From an uncultured Ruminococcus sp. (lineage in GTDB: Bacteria; Bacillota; Clostridia; Oscillospirales; Ruminococcaceae): a DNA stretch of 8,095 bases. Shown one piece after another: positions 1 to 5,506 of the stretch. The notes under the pieces are model-generated. The model was given only the letters and a program-made list of their open reading frames with translations. It was not told where the DNA came from and searched no databases. A program made the translations under genes and the position numbers. The stretch spans positions 1 through 8,095 of the forward strand of contig USCU01000042.1 of assembly GCA_900553335.1 (NCBI GenBank), written 5' to 3'. Positions within the stretch are counted from its first letter, which is position 1, and the number at the start of each line of letters is the position of its first letter.

Positions 1-47
1 GAGATTGCCTCTTGTCTCGTGGGCTCGGAGATGTGTATAAGAGACAG
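1..47 (+). other. Residual Illumina/Nextera P7 adapter (not genomic)
   Basis: Bases 1-5 (GAGAT) are the 3' end of the P7 flow-cell primer. Bases 6-13 (TGCCTCTT) have the length and sequence of a Nextera i7 index, which I recall as N711. Bases 14-47 are the complete Nextera read-2 transposase adapter, ending with the 19-base Tn5 mosaic end at 29-47. The parts are contiguous and in library order, so this is untrimmed read-through at a contig end. Genomic sequence starts at about 48. Confidence 0.97.
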
Positions 48-48
48 G

Positions 49-105
49 GATATCAGTTATGATGAAACTATGCGGCTTGCGGAAACCATAAGAGAGAAAT
101 CTTAG
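49..105 (+). CDS. C-terminal fragment of an unidentified protein
   Basis: An open frame enters from the contig end and reads DISYDETMRLAETIREKS before a TAG stop at 103-105. The fragment is charged and helix-like, as expected of a real C-terminus, and the next gene starts about 20 bases later on the same strand. Only 18 residues remain, too few to name a family. The frame also stays open through the adapter bases, which must not be counted as protein. It could be chance, but the spacing to the next ribosome binding site favours a true gene end. Confidence 0.45.
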   Translation, partial: DISYDETMRLAETIREKS

Positions 106-125
106 TGATATAAAGGATGAAACAT

Positions 126-542
126 ATGAAAAAAATTTTATCTGTTTTGTGTGCTGTGGCAATTGCATTTTGCTGCATGACATATACAGCTTTTGCTGAG
201 AATACTAATGATAACGGGAGCATTTCAACTTACAGTTTGGTGTTTAATACTAACGAAAGCGATTTAAAAGTTTCAGGCAAAATCGCAACTTGTGTAAGCG
301 AGGTTAAAATATCTAGCAATGATGCAATGATTTATGTTATACAAACGCTTCAAAAGCAAAGCGGCTCGGAATGGACTAATACAAAGATAGCCAGCCAAAT
401 GTTTGATTCAAATAAAGCTAAATTTACTAAAATATATACTTCGCTGTCAAGCGGAACTTACCGTGTAAAAACGGACGTAGTAGTATATCTCGGTTCTAAT
501 GCTGAAAATACTACTTCTTACAGCATTAAAAAAACGATTTAA
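126..542 (+). CDS. Small secreted protein of unknown function
   Basis: This is a 138-residue protein. It has a classical signal peptide: Lys-Lys, then a hydrophobic core over residues 4-20, then a likely signal peptidase I site after AFA at about residue 24. The mature part is about 114 residues, rich in Ser, Thr and Asn, with alternating beta-type stretches and no cysteines, catalytic motif or membrane anchor. The pattern SGTYRVKTDVVVYLG near the C-terminus suggests a small beta-sandwich. I chose the ATG at 126 because AAAGGA at 112-117 lies 8 bases upstream. The in-frame ATG at 117 overlaps that site and would leave no spacing. A terminator follows at 590. It may share a transcript with the gene ending at 105. 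I do not recognise the family with confidence; it resembles small exported proteins of unknown function common in Clostridia. Confidence 0.8.
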   Translation: MKKILSVLCAVAIAFCCMTYTAFAENTNDNGSISTYSLVFNTNESDLKVSGKIATCVSEVKISSNDAMIYVIQTLQKQSGSEWTNTKIASQMFDSNKAKFTKIYTSLSSGTYRVKTDVVVYLGSNAENTTSYSIKKTI

Positions 543-589
543 TGCTATTTACTTTGATATCTTCACACAGGATGCAATACACACTAAGG

Positions 590-634
590 AAAACAGCAGG
601 ACTTAATTTTAGTTCTGCTGTTTTTCTTTTTTTA
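590..634 (+). terminator. Intrinsic terminator after the secreted-protein gene
   Basis: Bases 590-603 (AAAACAGCAGGACT) pair with 611-624 (AGTTCTGCTGTTTT) in a 14-bp stem containing one G-U pair, with a loop of about 7 bases. An almost unbroken T run continues to 633. It ends the transcript of the gene at 126-542 just before the next promoter. Confidence 0.88.
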
Positions 635-635
635 G

Positions 636-664
636 TTGACACATATAAACAGATTTAGTAAAAT
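636..664 (+). promoter_or_regulatory. Sigma-A type promoter for the basic membrane protein
   Basis: A perfect -35 TTGACA at 636-641 is separated by exactly 17 bp from a near-perfect -10 TAAAAT at 659-664. Transcription should start near 671, about 37 bases before the ATG at 708. It abuts the preceding terminator, so the downstream gene is an independent unit expressed by the housekeeping polymerase. Confidence 0.85.
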
Positions 665-707
665 AGAATATAGAATATGTAAAGTAACTTTAAAGTGGGT
701 GAAATAA

Positions 708-1085
708 ATGGCACAGACGAAAAGAAAAACCGGTTCGACAGCAAAAACTTCAAAAGCAAGGGCCAGTCAGACAACACGAAACGGTACTGCAAGAAAAACG
801 ACTGCTGTGAAAAAGACGGCAAAGAAAACAGAGCCGATAGTAATTGCAAGGACACAGAAGGACAATAGTTGGCAGCCGTTGGTTAGAAGCAGCAGGAAAA
901 ACTTTCCGGTAACACAAACTCAAAGCACTTCGACAAAGAAAAAAAGGGGTGCTAAGAAAGGAAATAAAAAGAATATGACCGACTCGAAGCTTGCAGCGAT
1001 TACTATATCCGCAGTATTTGGGGCAATATTTTTGATAGTGCTTTTGGTCTTTTTGTTTAACGCTTTTGATCTAAAGCTTTGGTAG
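708..1085 (+). CDS. Highly basic protein with one C-terminal membrane span
   Basis: This is a 125-residue protein. Residues 1 to about 88 are low-complexity and extremely rich in Lys, Arg, Thr, Ala and Ser, with repeated KKT/RKT/AKKT motifs like a histone H1 tail, and should be disordered. One hydrophobic helix follows at about residues 95-118, then a short FDLKLW tail. There is no N-terminal signal peptide, so the basic part probably faces the cytoplasm (positive-inside). A GGGTGA-like site sits about 6 bases before ATG 708. The gene has its own promoter and terminator. The basic stretch before a membrane helix resembles the extreme N-terminus of clostridial FtsK/SpoIIIE translocases, but no motor domain follows and the terminator starts 3 bases after the stop, so this looks like a complete small gene. 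Nucleic-acid or anionic-lipid binding at the membrane is inference only. Confidence 0.78.
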   Translation: MAQTKRKTGSTAKTSKARASQTTRNGTARKTTAVKKTAKKTEPIVIARTQKDNSWQPLVRSSRKNFPVTQTQSTSTKKKRGAKKGNKKNMTDSKLAAITISAVFGAIFLIVLLVFLFNAFDLKLW

Positions 1086-1088
1086 TTT

Positions 1089-1128
1089 AAAACCTTTTAC
1101 AGAAAATTTTCTGTAAAAGGTTTTTGTG
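1089..1128 (+). terminator. Strong perfect-hairpin terminator
   Basis: Bases 1089-1106 and 1107-1124 are exact reverse complements, 18 bases each (AAAACCTTTTACAGAAAA and its complement), giving about 16 paired bases around an AATT loop. A tracts lie on one side and a T run on the other, so it could work in both directions. It begins 3 bases after the stop codon of the basic membrane protein gene. Confidence 0.92.
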
Positions 1129-1360
1129 TTATAAAATCGACATTTCTTTTGAGCGGTCTGATATATAATAGCATTGTACATTATTATACCGATAGCAAGC
1201 GGCTGTCAGACGCATTTTTTTAATAATATCAATGATATCCCCGCCTTAATGGCAGAGGGTTACATTTATTTTTTATAATGGAAAACGTTATCTCAATCTG
1301 AAAAACTAATGATCATTGAATGACGGGACGACACCACATATTGAAGCGAGGCAGGAGAAA
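1125..1360. other. Intergenic regulatory region before spoIIGA
   Basis: No gene is supported in these roughly 235 bases. They hold two -10-like TATAAT boxes (1164-1169 and 1274-1279), the second without a convincing -35. GGTCTGA near 1155 and TCAGAC near 1206 could pair ahead of a T7 run at 1214-1221. There are two short palindromes: ATATCA-A-TGATAT at 1226-1238 and AATGATCATT at 1308-1317. GGAAAACGTTATCT at 1280-1293 loosely resembles a CcpA cre core but lacks the outer T and A. The stretch most likely controls spoIIGA-sigE; only the stronger promoter candidate is listed separately. Confidence 0.5.
1136..1169 (+). promoter_or_regulatory. Candidate Spo0A-type promoter of spoIIGA-sigE
   Basis: TCGACA at 1137-1142 matches the -35 consensus at five of six bases. 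TATAAT at 1164-1169 is a perfect -10. They are 21 bp apart, too far for ordinary sigma-A promoters. The B. subtilis spoIIG promoter is known for an abnormally wide spacer of about 22 bp that Spo0A~P compensates for by binding over the -35. Here ATCGACA at 1136-1142 is the complement of TGTCGAT, one base from the Spo0A box TGTCGAA, and it overlaps the -35. The arrangement fits, but a single imperfect box and a leader of about 185 bases keep this tentative. The TATAAT at 1274 is the alternative. Confidence 0.35.
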
Positions 1361-2125
1361 GTGACAATTTATGTAGATGTTCTGATACTTACAAATGTAT
1401 ACATAACGTATTTTTTCATTAAATCGGTCATGTTGGTTTCACATAGAAAGTATACTGTGTTTAAAGTGATATCAGCATCTTTAATCGGAGGAATATCGTC
1501 GCTCCAGATATTTATAAGCGATAGTCTGTTTTTTAGCTTTGCAGTAAAGCTTATTACTCTTTTTATAATTTCGCTTATACTATCCGGGTTAAGGCTAAAA
1601 ACGCTTTTTGACACAGCAGGAAAGCTGATACTGGTTAATTTGCTTTTTATAGGAATGTGCGTTTTAATATGGAAGATCCTAGGAAGAGCGGTATATATCA
1701 TAGGAGTAACAGTATATTTTGATATCTCGCTTATAATACTGGTTTTGGTAACTGCGATTACATATGCAGCATTTTGGATATACGATTACATAAGTTTCAG
1801 AAACTGTGCAAAAAAAGGTGCGAGTGTTGAGATAAAAACCGAAAGTGTTTCTGTAAGACTTGATGGAATAAGCGATACCGGAAATTCTCTTTACGATTTT
1901 TTTTCGCAGAAGTCAGTGATTGTTTGCAGTTCAGATGAGCTTGAAGCGGCTTTTAAAAACAAGCTGTATAAGCTTCTTCCGTATTCGACCGTCAATGGAA
2001 GCGGACTTATAAAAGTATATACTCCAAAGTGTGTTTATATTGATAACAGACAGGTGGACGTTAGTATAGCGATAACAAAGCTTGATGAAACAAAAGCAAT
2101 TTTTAATCCAAATATTTTAAGATAA
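1361..2125 (+). CDS. spoIIGA: SpoIIGA, sporulation sigma-E processing aspartic protease
   Basis: SpoIIGA is the membrane-embedded aspartic protease that removes the pro-peptide of sigma-E in the mother cell after a signal from forespore SpoIIR. The protein begins TIYVDVLILTNVYITYF, typical of the family. About five hydrophobic helices fill residues 1-135. A cytoplasmic protease domain follows, with the catalytic motif S-D-T-G-N and Asp172 as the predicted catalytic residue (Asp183 in B. subtilis). The PYSTVNGSGL and AIFNPNIL segments are the usual C-terminal landmarks. At 254 residues it is shorter than the 309 of B. subtilis but has all the parts. I start it at GTG 1361, with AGGAG at 1353-1357 and GAGG at 1348-1351. 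An in-frame ATG at 1316 would add a polar N-terminus foreign to the family and has no ribosome site. Its stop overlaps the ribosome site of sigE, so the two are co-transcribed. Confidence 0.93.
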   Translation: MTIYVDVLILTNVYITYFFIKSVMLVSHRKYTVFKVISASLIGGISSLQIFISDSLFFSFAVKLITLFIISLILSGLRLKTLFDTAGKLILVNLLFIGMCVLIWKILGRAVYIIGVTVYFDISLIILVLVTAITYAAFWIYDYISFRNCAKKGASVEIKTESVSVRLDGISDTGNSLYDFFSQKSVIVCSSDELEAAFKNKLYKLLPYSTVNGSGLIKVYTPKCVYIDNRQVDVSIAITKLDETKAIFNPNILR

Positions 2126-2137
2126 GGACAACAGACA

Positions 2138-2851
2138 ATGATTACAACAAAACTTAAACTATTTTTCAAAAATCAAATATTAAATAAGCTGTTTGGAAAA
2201 TTTGAAATTGATTATATCAATGGAGCTGATTCTCTTCCTCCGCCGCTTGGAGAAAAGGAAGAGAAGATAGCTTATGAGCTTTTGAAGGCAGGAGATAAGA
2301 AGGGAAAAGAGCTTTTGATCGTTCACAATCTCCGCCTTGTAGTTTATATTGCAAAGAAGTTTGAATCGACAGGAATAGGCCTTGAAGATCTTATATCAAT
2401 AGGTACAATAGGACTCATCAAATCGGTAAATACATATAATCCCGATAAGAACATAAAGCTTGCAACTTATGCATCGAGGTGTATAGAAAATGAGATTTTG
2501 ATGTTTTTAAGAAAGTCAAATCAATACAAAAACGATATATCAATAGATGAGCCGCTTAATATTGACTGGGATGGAAATGAGTTGTTGCTTTCTGATATTT
2601 TAGGAACTGACAACGATATAGTTATGAGAGGAATCGAAAGCGAGGTTGAACGTCAGCTTGTACTGAAGGAAATAGAGAAACTAAGCGGACGTGAAAAAAC
2701 AATAATGAAAATGAGATTCGGAATAGACAGCGGACATGAGATGACGCAAAAGCAGGTTGCCGATGTTGTCGGAATATCTCAGTCTTATATATCAAGGCTT
2801 GAAAAGAAAATACTTAAGAGGATCAAACGAAATCTAGAGAAGATATGCTGA
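2138..2851 (+). CDS. sigE: Pro-sigma-E, early mother-cell sporulation sigma factor
   Basis: This is a 237-residue sigma-70 family factor of the sporulation group, directing early mother-cell transcription. Residues 1 to about 26 form the basic, amphipathic pro-sequence that holds the precursor at the membrane. The segment [13 protein letters not shown] corresponds to the region around the SpoIIGA cleavage site in B. subtilis. Region 2 is complete: [12 protein letters not shown], then [20 protein letters not shown], and [17 protein letters not shown] for -10 recognition. Region 4 follows at about residues 170-230, with [14 protein letters not shown] and the helix-turn-helix [27 protein letters not shown] at 2124-2128 overlaps the spoIIGA stop and is 9 bases before the ATG. 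In many Bacilli and Clostridia sigG follows immediately; here it does not. Isoleucine is mostly encoded by ATA (18 of 29 by hand count). Confidence 0.96.
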   Translation: MITTKLKLFFKNQILNKLFGKFEIDYINGADSLPPPLGEKEEKIAYELLKAGDKKGKELLIVHNLRLVVYIAKKFESTGIGLEDLISIGTIGLIKSVNTYNPDKNIKLATYASRCIENEILMFLRKSNQYKNDISIDEPLNIDWDGNELLLSDILGTDNDIVMRGIESEVERQLVLKEIEKLSGREKTIMKMRFGIDSGHEMTQKQVADVVGISQSYISRLEKKILKRIKRNLEKIC

Positions 2852-2890
2852 ATTAAACATAAGACAGTATTGATGTCTGTCATATTTATT

Positions 2891-2925
2891 TAGCTGCTTA
2901 TTAGCTGCGTCATGATTTTCAGCTA
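2891..2925. repeat. TAGCTGC direct repeat with an inverted CAGCTA copy
   Basis: TAGCTGC occurs at 2891-2897 and 2902-2908, 11 bp apart, or about one helical turn. CAGCTA at 2920-2925 is the inverse of the second copy, giving a 6-bp stem over a 12-base loop. One-turn spacing could mark a protein site, but the unit is short and could be chance. Confidence 0.35.
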
Positions 2926-3009
2926 GACAATATGCGATTTGCACAAATTAAAAACCTCGAAGCCAAAAACGAGATATCCCTTAACGAGAAAATAAAACCT
3001 AATAGGAAC

Positions 3010-3058
3010 AGCAAGAGGTTGAATTGTATTTGATACGATCGGCCTCTTTGCTTATTTT
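3010..3058 (+). terminator. Long hairpin, probable terminator between sigE and the HTH gene
   Basis: AGCAAGAGGTTG from 3010 pairs with CGGCCTCTTTGCT ending at 3052, with G-U pairs and one bulge. Inside, ATTGTAT pairs with ATACGAT across a 3-base TTG loop. Together this makes a nearly continuous stem of about 20 bp. TATTTTT follows, a modest U tract. It lies about 160 bases beyond the sigE stop and just before the next promoter, which suits insulation of the two units. The imperfect T run leaves open a regulatory hairpin instead. Confidence 0.55.
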
Positions 3059-3074
3059 TGATTTGAGCAGATAC

Positions 3075-3103
3075 TTGACACACTTCGTTTATCCGAATAT
3101 AAT
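3075..3103 (+). promoter_or_regulatory. Perfect-consensus sigma-A promoter of the HTH-LysR pair
   Basis: TTGACA (3075-3080), a 17-bp spacer and TATAAT (3098-3103) match the sigma-A consensus at every position. Transcription should begin near 3110, about 40 bases before the ATG at 3150. A promoter this strong in front of regulator genes normally implies repression, which fits the inverted repeat laid over its -10. Confidence 0.92.
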
Positions 3104-3125
3104 AAATATATACTTTGGATATTCG
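3094..3125. promoter_or_regulatory. Inverted repeat over the promoter, candidate operator
   Basis: CGAATAT at 3094-3100 and ATATTCG at 3119-3125 are perfect inverted copies separated by 18 bases, and the symmetry extends one position further with a mismatch between. The left arm overlaps the -10 box and the right arm lies just past the expected start site. TATCC (3090-3094) and GGATA (3117-3121) form a second, overlapping symmetry. A repressor bound here would block transcription. The 64-residue HTH protein or the LysR regulator are the obvious candidates, by inference. Confidence 0.45.
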
Positions 3126-3149
3126 CATACTTTATACGGAGGAATAGAA

Positions 3150-3344
3150 ATGGATTATATATCGGTCAAGGAAGCATCTGAGCGTTGGAATGTTTCAGAG
3201 CGTTGGATTCAGAAGTTATGTGAAGAAGGGCGAATCAATGGAGTAAAACGCTTCGGGCATTCATGGATGATTCCTAAAGATGCTAAAAAACCGAATGATT
3301 TGAGAAAGAAGGGCGGTGGAAATTATGTACAACCCTCAACTTGA
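3150..3344 (+). CDS. Small excisionase/MerR-like helix-turn-helix protein
   Basis: This is a 64-residue DNA-binding protein. YISVKEASERWNVSERWIQKLCEEGRINGVKRFGHSWMIPKD is a complete winged HTH of the excisionase/MerR-like type: SVKEASERWNVS is the first helix-turn, SERWIQKLCEEGRI the recognition helix, and the V-K-R-F-G-H-S-W-M-I-P strand pair the wing. A basic tail follows and there is no other domain. GGAGGA at 3138-3143 sits 6 bases before ATG 3150, and the promoter start near 3110 excludes a longer reading that begins upstream at 3024. The last 20 bases overlap the start of the LysR gene, so the two are probably translationally coupled. In this family such proteins can act as excisionases or as small transcription factors. 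No integrase or attachment site is visible here, so a regulator is likelier. Confidence 0.85.
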   Translation: MDYISVKEASERWNVSERWIQKLCEEGRINGVKRFGHSWMIPKDAKKPNDLRKKGGGNYVQPST

Positions 3345-4212
3345 TACATTTCTGCATGTGGCGGACGCAGGCAGCTTCAACAAAGCGGCGGAAGAGTTAT
3401 ACGTCACACCGACTGCCGTTATTAAGCAGATTAATCTACTTGAGTCAAAGTTGGATGTTAAGCTGTTTGAAAGAACGCATCGCGGACTTGTTCTGACAAA
3501 TGCAGGCAGATCGCTTTATAATGACACAAAATACATCATTCAGTATTGCCGGGATTCTGTAATACGCGCAAAAAACTCCATGCAGGAAGATACGAATATT
3601 ATCCGCATTGGGACCTCTCCTATGACGCCGGCACAGTTTTTAATGGATATGTGGCCTAAAATTCATGCAGTATGTCCTGAGGTAAAATTTCACCTTATCA
3701 ATTATGAAAACACTCCCGAAAATGCCAAAGAAATTTTGAACAATTTGGGTAAAAATATTGATATTGTCGCAGGATTATATGATTCGGAATTTTTGGATTA
3801 TTATAAATGCAGTGCGCTTGAGCTTTCCAAAACCCCGATACGCTGTGCAGTTCCGATCAATCATCGGTTAGCTGAAAAACAAACGCTGACCGAAGAAGAT
3901 TTATATGGAGAGAATTTCATGCTGATAAGACGCGGTTGGAATAAGTATTTGGATCTGATGCGGGATGATTTATGGAAAAATCATTCACAGATCAACATTG
4001 TTGATTTCGATCGTTTTAATCTAAGCGTATTCAATCGCTGCGAAACGGAGAATAACATAGTAATGACTATTGACAATTGGGTAAATGTTCATCCAATGTT
4101 TAAAACGATTCCTGTTAATTGGAATCACACCATTCCATTTGGCATTTTACATTCGCCGACTCCTTCAGATACTGTTCAAAAGTTTTTAGATGCGGTGCGG
4201 CAAGTATATTAA
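3325..4212 (+). CDS. LysR-family transcriptional regulator
   Basis: This is a 295-residue LysR-type regulator of normal length. Residues 1-60 are the winged HTH: QLDTFLHVADAGSFNKAAEELYVTPTAVIKQINLLESKLDVKLFERTHRGLVLTNAG matches the family pattern throughout. A linker helix follows, then the periplasmic-binding-protein-like effector domain from about residue 93 (IIRIGTSPMTPAQ). The effector ligand cannot be read. I start at ATG 3325 with GGTGG at 3315-3319. The in-frame GTG at 3316 would overlap that site. It overlaps the upstream HTH gene by 20 bases. LysR regulators usually control neighbouring genes. The only candidate target here is the operon downstream on the same strand, separated from it by a terminator, rather than the more common divergent arrangement. 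Confidence 0.95.
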   Translation: MYNPQLDTFLHVADAGSFNKAAEELYVTPTAVIKQINLLESKLDVKLFERTHRGLVLTNAGRSLYNDTKYIIQYCRDSVIRAKNSMQEDTNIIRIGTSPMTPAQFLMDMWPKIHAVCPEVKFHLINYENTPENAKEILNNLGKNIDIVAGLYDSEFLDYYKCSALELSKTPIRCAVPINHRLAEKQTLTEEDLYGENFMLIRRGWNKYLDLMRDDLWKNHSQINIVDFDRFNLSVFNRCETENNIVMTIDNWVNVHPMFKTIPVNWNHTIPFGILHSPTPSDTVQKFLDAVRQVY

Positions 4213-4256
4213 GACGGCAAATATAGTCATAACTCTAAGGTATATACTGATGAACG

Positions 4257-4289
4257 AATCGAGACTTCTCATAAAGCCTCGATTTTTTT
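4257..4289 (+). terminator. Intrinsic terminator after the LysR gene
   Basis: AATCGAG at 4257-4263 pairs with CTCGATT at 4278-4284. The stem extends inward through CTT/AAG after one A-C mismatch, and T7 covers 4283-4289. It separates the regulator pair from the downstream operon. Confidence 0.9.
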
Positions 4290-4393
4290 ATAATATAAAC
4301 AGATAGAATGAAACTCACTTTTGACGGCGCAGCTGTCTGCGGCAAAGCAGCAAGCTATATTAAAAGGTTCTCGTTCTGGTCAAAATCCTTTGC

Positions 4394-4421
4394 TTTTGGG
4401 TACTGTAGAGGTTCTTATAAT
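4394..4421 (+). promoter_or_regulatory. Candidate activator-dependent promoter of the hydrolase operon
   Basis: A perfect TATAAT lies at 4416-4421, 33 bases before the TTG start at 4455. The best -35 is TTTTGG at 4394-4399 with a 16-bp spacer, a poor match. A good -10 with a poor -35 is what LysR-activated promoters often look like. GTTCTC (4367-4372) and GAGAAC (4429-4434) are inverted copies flanking it. No other promoter is evident between the LysR terminator and the operon. Confidence 0.4.
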
Positions 4422-4454
4422 AAAGTCGGAGAACAGAAAGGCTGGTGAAACGAT

Positions 4455-5483
4455 TTGAGAAAATATGCAGGACCATTGATGTTTCTCTGTCTGCTGCTTG
4501 CCTTTGCAGGATGCGGTCAAGTAAAAGAAACGCTAAACAGCAGTAATAGAGATACTTCATCAGAAACTTTTTTTGAACAAACGGAGAATAATATGCAGAC
4601 AACCAAAACCCGTGAGGAACTTTATACGCTCAATACAAAGATATCTGATGTGATTTCTGATCCGGTGTTTGGTAATTACGGCAGATTGATATTTCCCGTG
4701 AATAGTGAATATTACAGCGGGGATACGCTGGGAGAACTTCGGTTGACATGGTATAGCCATACTGATCCGAATAAGACGGTGGAGATCGCAAATTACATGA
4801 AAAGCCATGCAGAAGCGGGCGATGCGTTTTTTTACGATATCTATACCGATGAAGAAAAAGCTGCTGATCCCGCAAAAGCAGATACGGGGGTGTTTTTCTT
4901 CAAAGGCGATCCCGGCGCAAGGTTTGCAATCTGCAATGCAGGCGGCGGATTTGCTTATGTAGGAGCGATGCACGACAGCTTCCCTCACGCTTTGGAGTTA
5001 TCAAAGAAAGGCTACAATGCTTTCGCTTTGATTTACCGTCCCGGTGCACAGACGGCTTGTGAGGATTTGGCACGGGCAATCGGCTTTATTTTCGATCACG
5101 CTGAGGAGCTGGAAGTAAATACCGACTGCTACTCTTTGTGGGGCGGCTCGGCTGGCGGCAGAATGACGGCCTATCTCAGTTCCCATGGAACGGAAGCCTT
5201 TAGCGGTGGCAGCTACCCAAGACCGGGAACTGCGGTTATTCAATATACCGGGCACAGCGAATACACAAGGAGCGATCCTCCCACCTATATGTGCGTTGGT
5301 GAGGATGATGGAATCGCAAGCTGGCGCACAATGGAAAACAGAGCAAACACCATGAAATCAGTTGGGATTGATGTTGAGTTTCACAAATATCCGGGACTTG
5401 GCCACGGGTTTGGTCTGGGTACCGGAACAACCGCAGAGGGCTGGTTTGATGGCGCCGTGGCATTTTGGGAAAAACAAATGTAA
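4455..5483 (+). CDS. Alpha/beta-hydrolase lipoprotein, probable esterase
   Basis: This 342-residue protein is exported and lipid-anchored. The signal peptide ends in the lipobox F-A-G-C, with Cys20 as the acylated residue, followed by a polar linker to about residue 50. The hydrolase domain shows an oxyanion-type loop N-A-G-G-G-F (Gly163-165), the nucleophile elbow G-G-S-A-G-G with Ser232, an acidic G-E-D-D-G with Asp284 or 285, and His317 in L-G-H-G-F-G. This is a complete Ser-Asp-His triad in the right order, most like BD-FAE/acetyl-esterase type enzymes. The substrate is unknown: acyl or acetyl groups on plant polysaccharide, or small esters. The start is TTG 4455, with GGTGA at 4444-4448. 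An in-frame stop just upstream excludes an earlier start, and later ATGs would lose the signal peptide. It is the first gene of a four-gene operon. GC content looks higher than in the sporulation genes. Confidence 0.87.
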   Translation: MRKYAGPLMFLCLLLAFAGCGQVKETLNSSNRDTSSETFFEQTENNMQTTKTREELYTLNTKISDVISDPVFGNYGRLIFPVNSEYYSGDTLGELRLTWYSHTDPNKTVEIANYMKSHAEAGDAFFYDIYTDEEKAADPAKADTGVFFFKGDPGARFAICNAGGGFAYVGAMHDSFPHALELSKKGYNAFALIYRPGAQTACEDLARAIGFIFDHAEELEVNTDCYSLWGGSAGGRMTAYLSSHGTEAFSGGSYPRPGTAVIQYTGHSEYTRSDPPTYMCVGEDDGIASWRTMENRANTMKSVGIDVEFHKYPGLGHGFGLGTGTTAEGWFDGAVAFWEKQM

Positions 5484-5506
5484 ATACATATAAAGGAGAA
5501 TACACC

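Larger units (their letters stand above)
2852..3074. other. Intergenic stretch between sigE and the regulator pair
   Basis: No gene is supported here. Just after sigE, GACAG (2863-2867) and CTGTC (2877-2881) can form a short stem before an AT-rich run, possibly a weak terminator. A TAGCTGC repeat cluster and a strong hairpin are listed separately. A 33-codon frame from ATG 2932 lacks a ribosome binding site and runs into the hairpin, so I do not call it. Confidence 0.5.

Noticed and set aside
929..936. Exact Spo0A box complement TTCGACAA, with a second TTCGACA near 733
   Set aside because: Both lie inside the coding region of the basic membrane protein, about 430 bases or more upstream of spoIIGA and before a strong terminator, so a role at the spoIIG promoter is unlikely.
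708..1085. Broken FtsK/SpoIIIE N-terminus
   Set aside because: The basic tail and membrane helix resemble such an N-terminus, but the gene has its own promoter and a terminator 3 bases after the stop, and no motor-domain remnant follows.
1280..1293. CcpA cre-like GGAAAACGTTATCT
   Set aside because: The outer T and A of the consensus are missing, and there is no other sign of catabolite control of a sporulation operon here.
2932..3033. 33-codon frame from ATG 2932
   Set aside because: No ribosome binding site, and it runs into the hairpin at 3010-3052. Lysine/asparagine richness is what AT-rich DNA gives by chance.
3150..3344. Excisionase of an integrated element
   Set aside because: No integrase, attachment repeats or other mobile genes are present. 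The gene is overlapped by a LysR gene, which suits a regulator.
4308..4448. 46-codon open frame from ATG 4308 to TGA 4448
   Set aside because: It has no ribosome binding site, overlaps the likely operon promoter and hairpins, and its composition does not look like a conserved protein.
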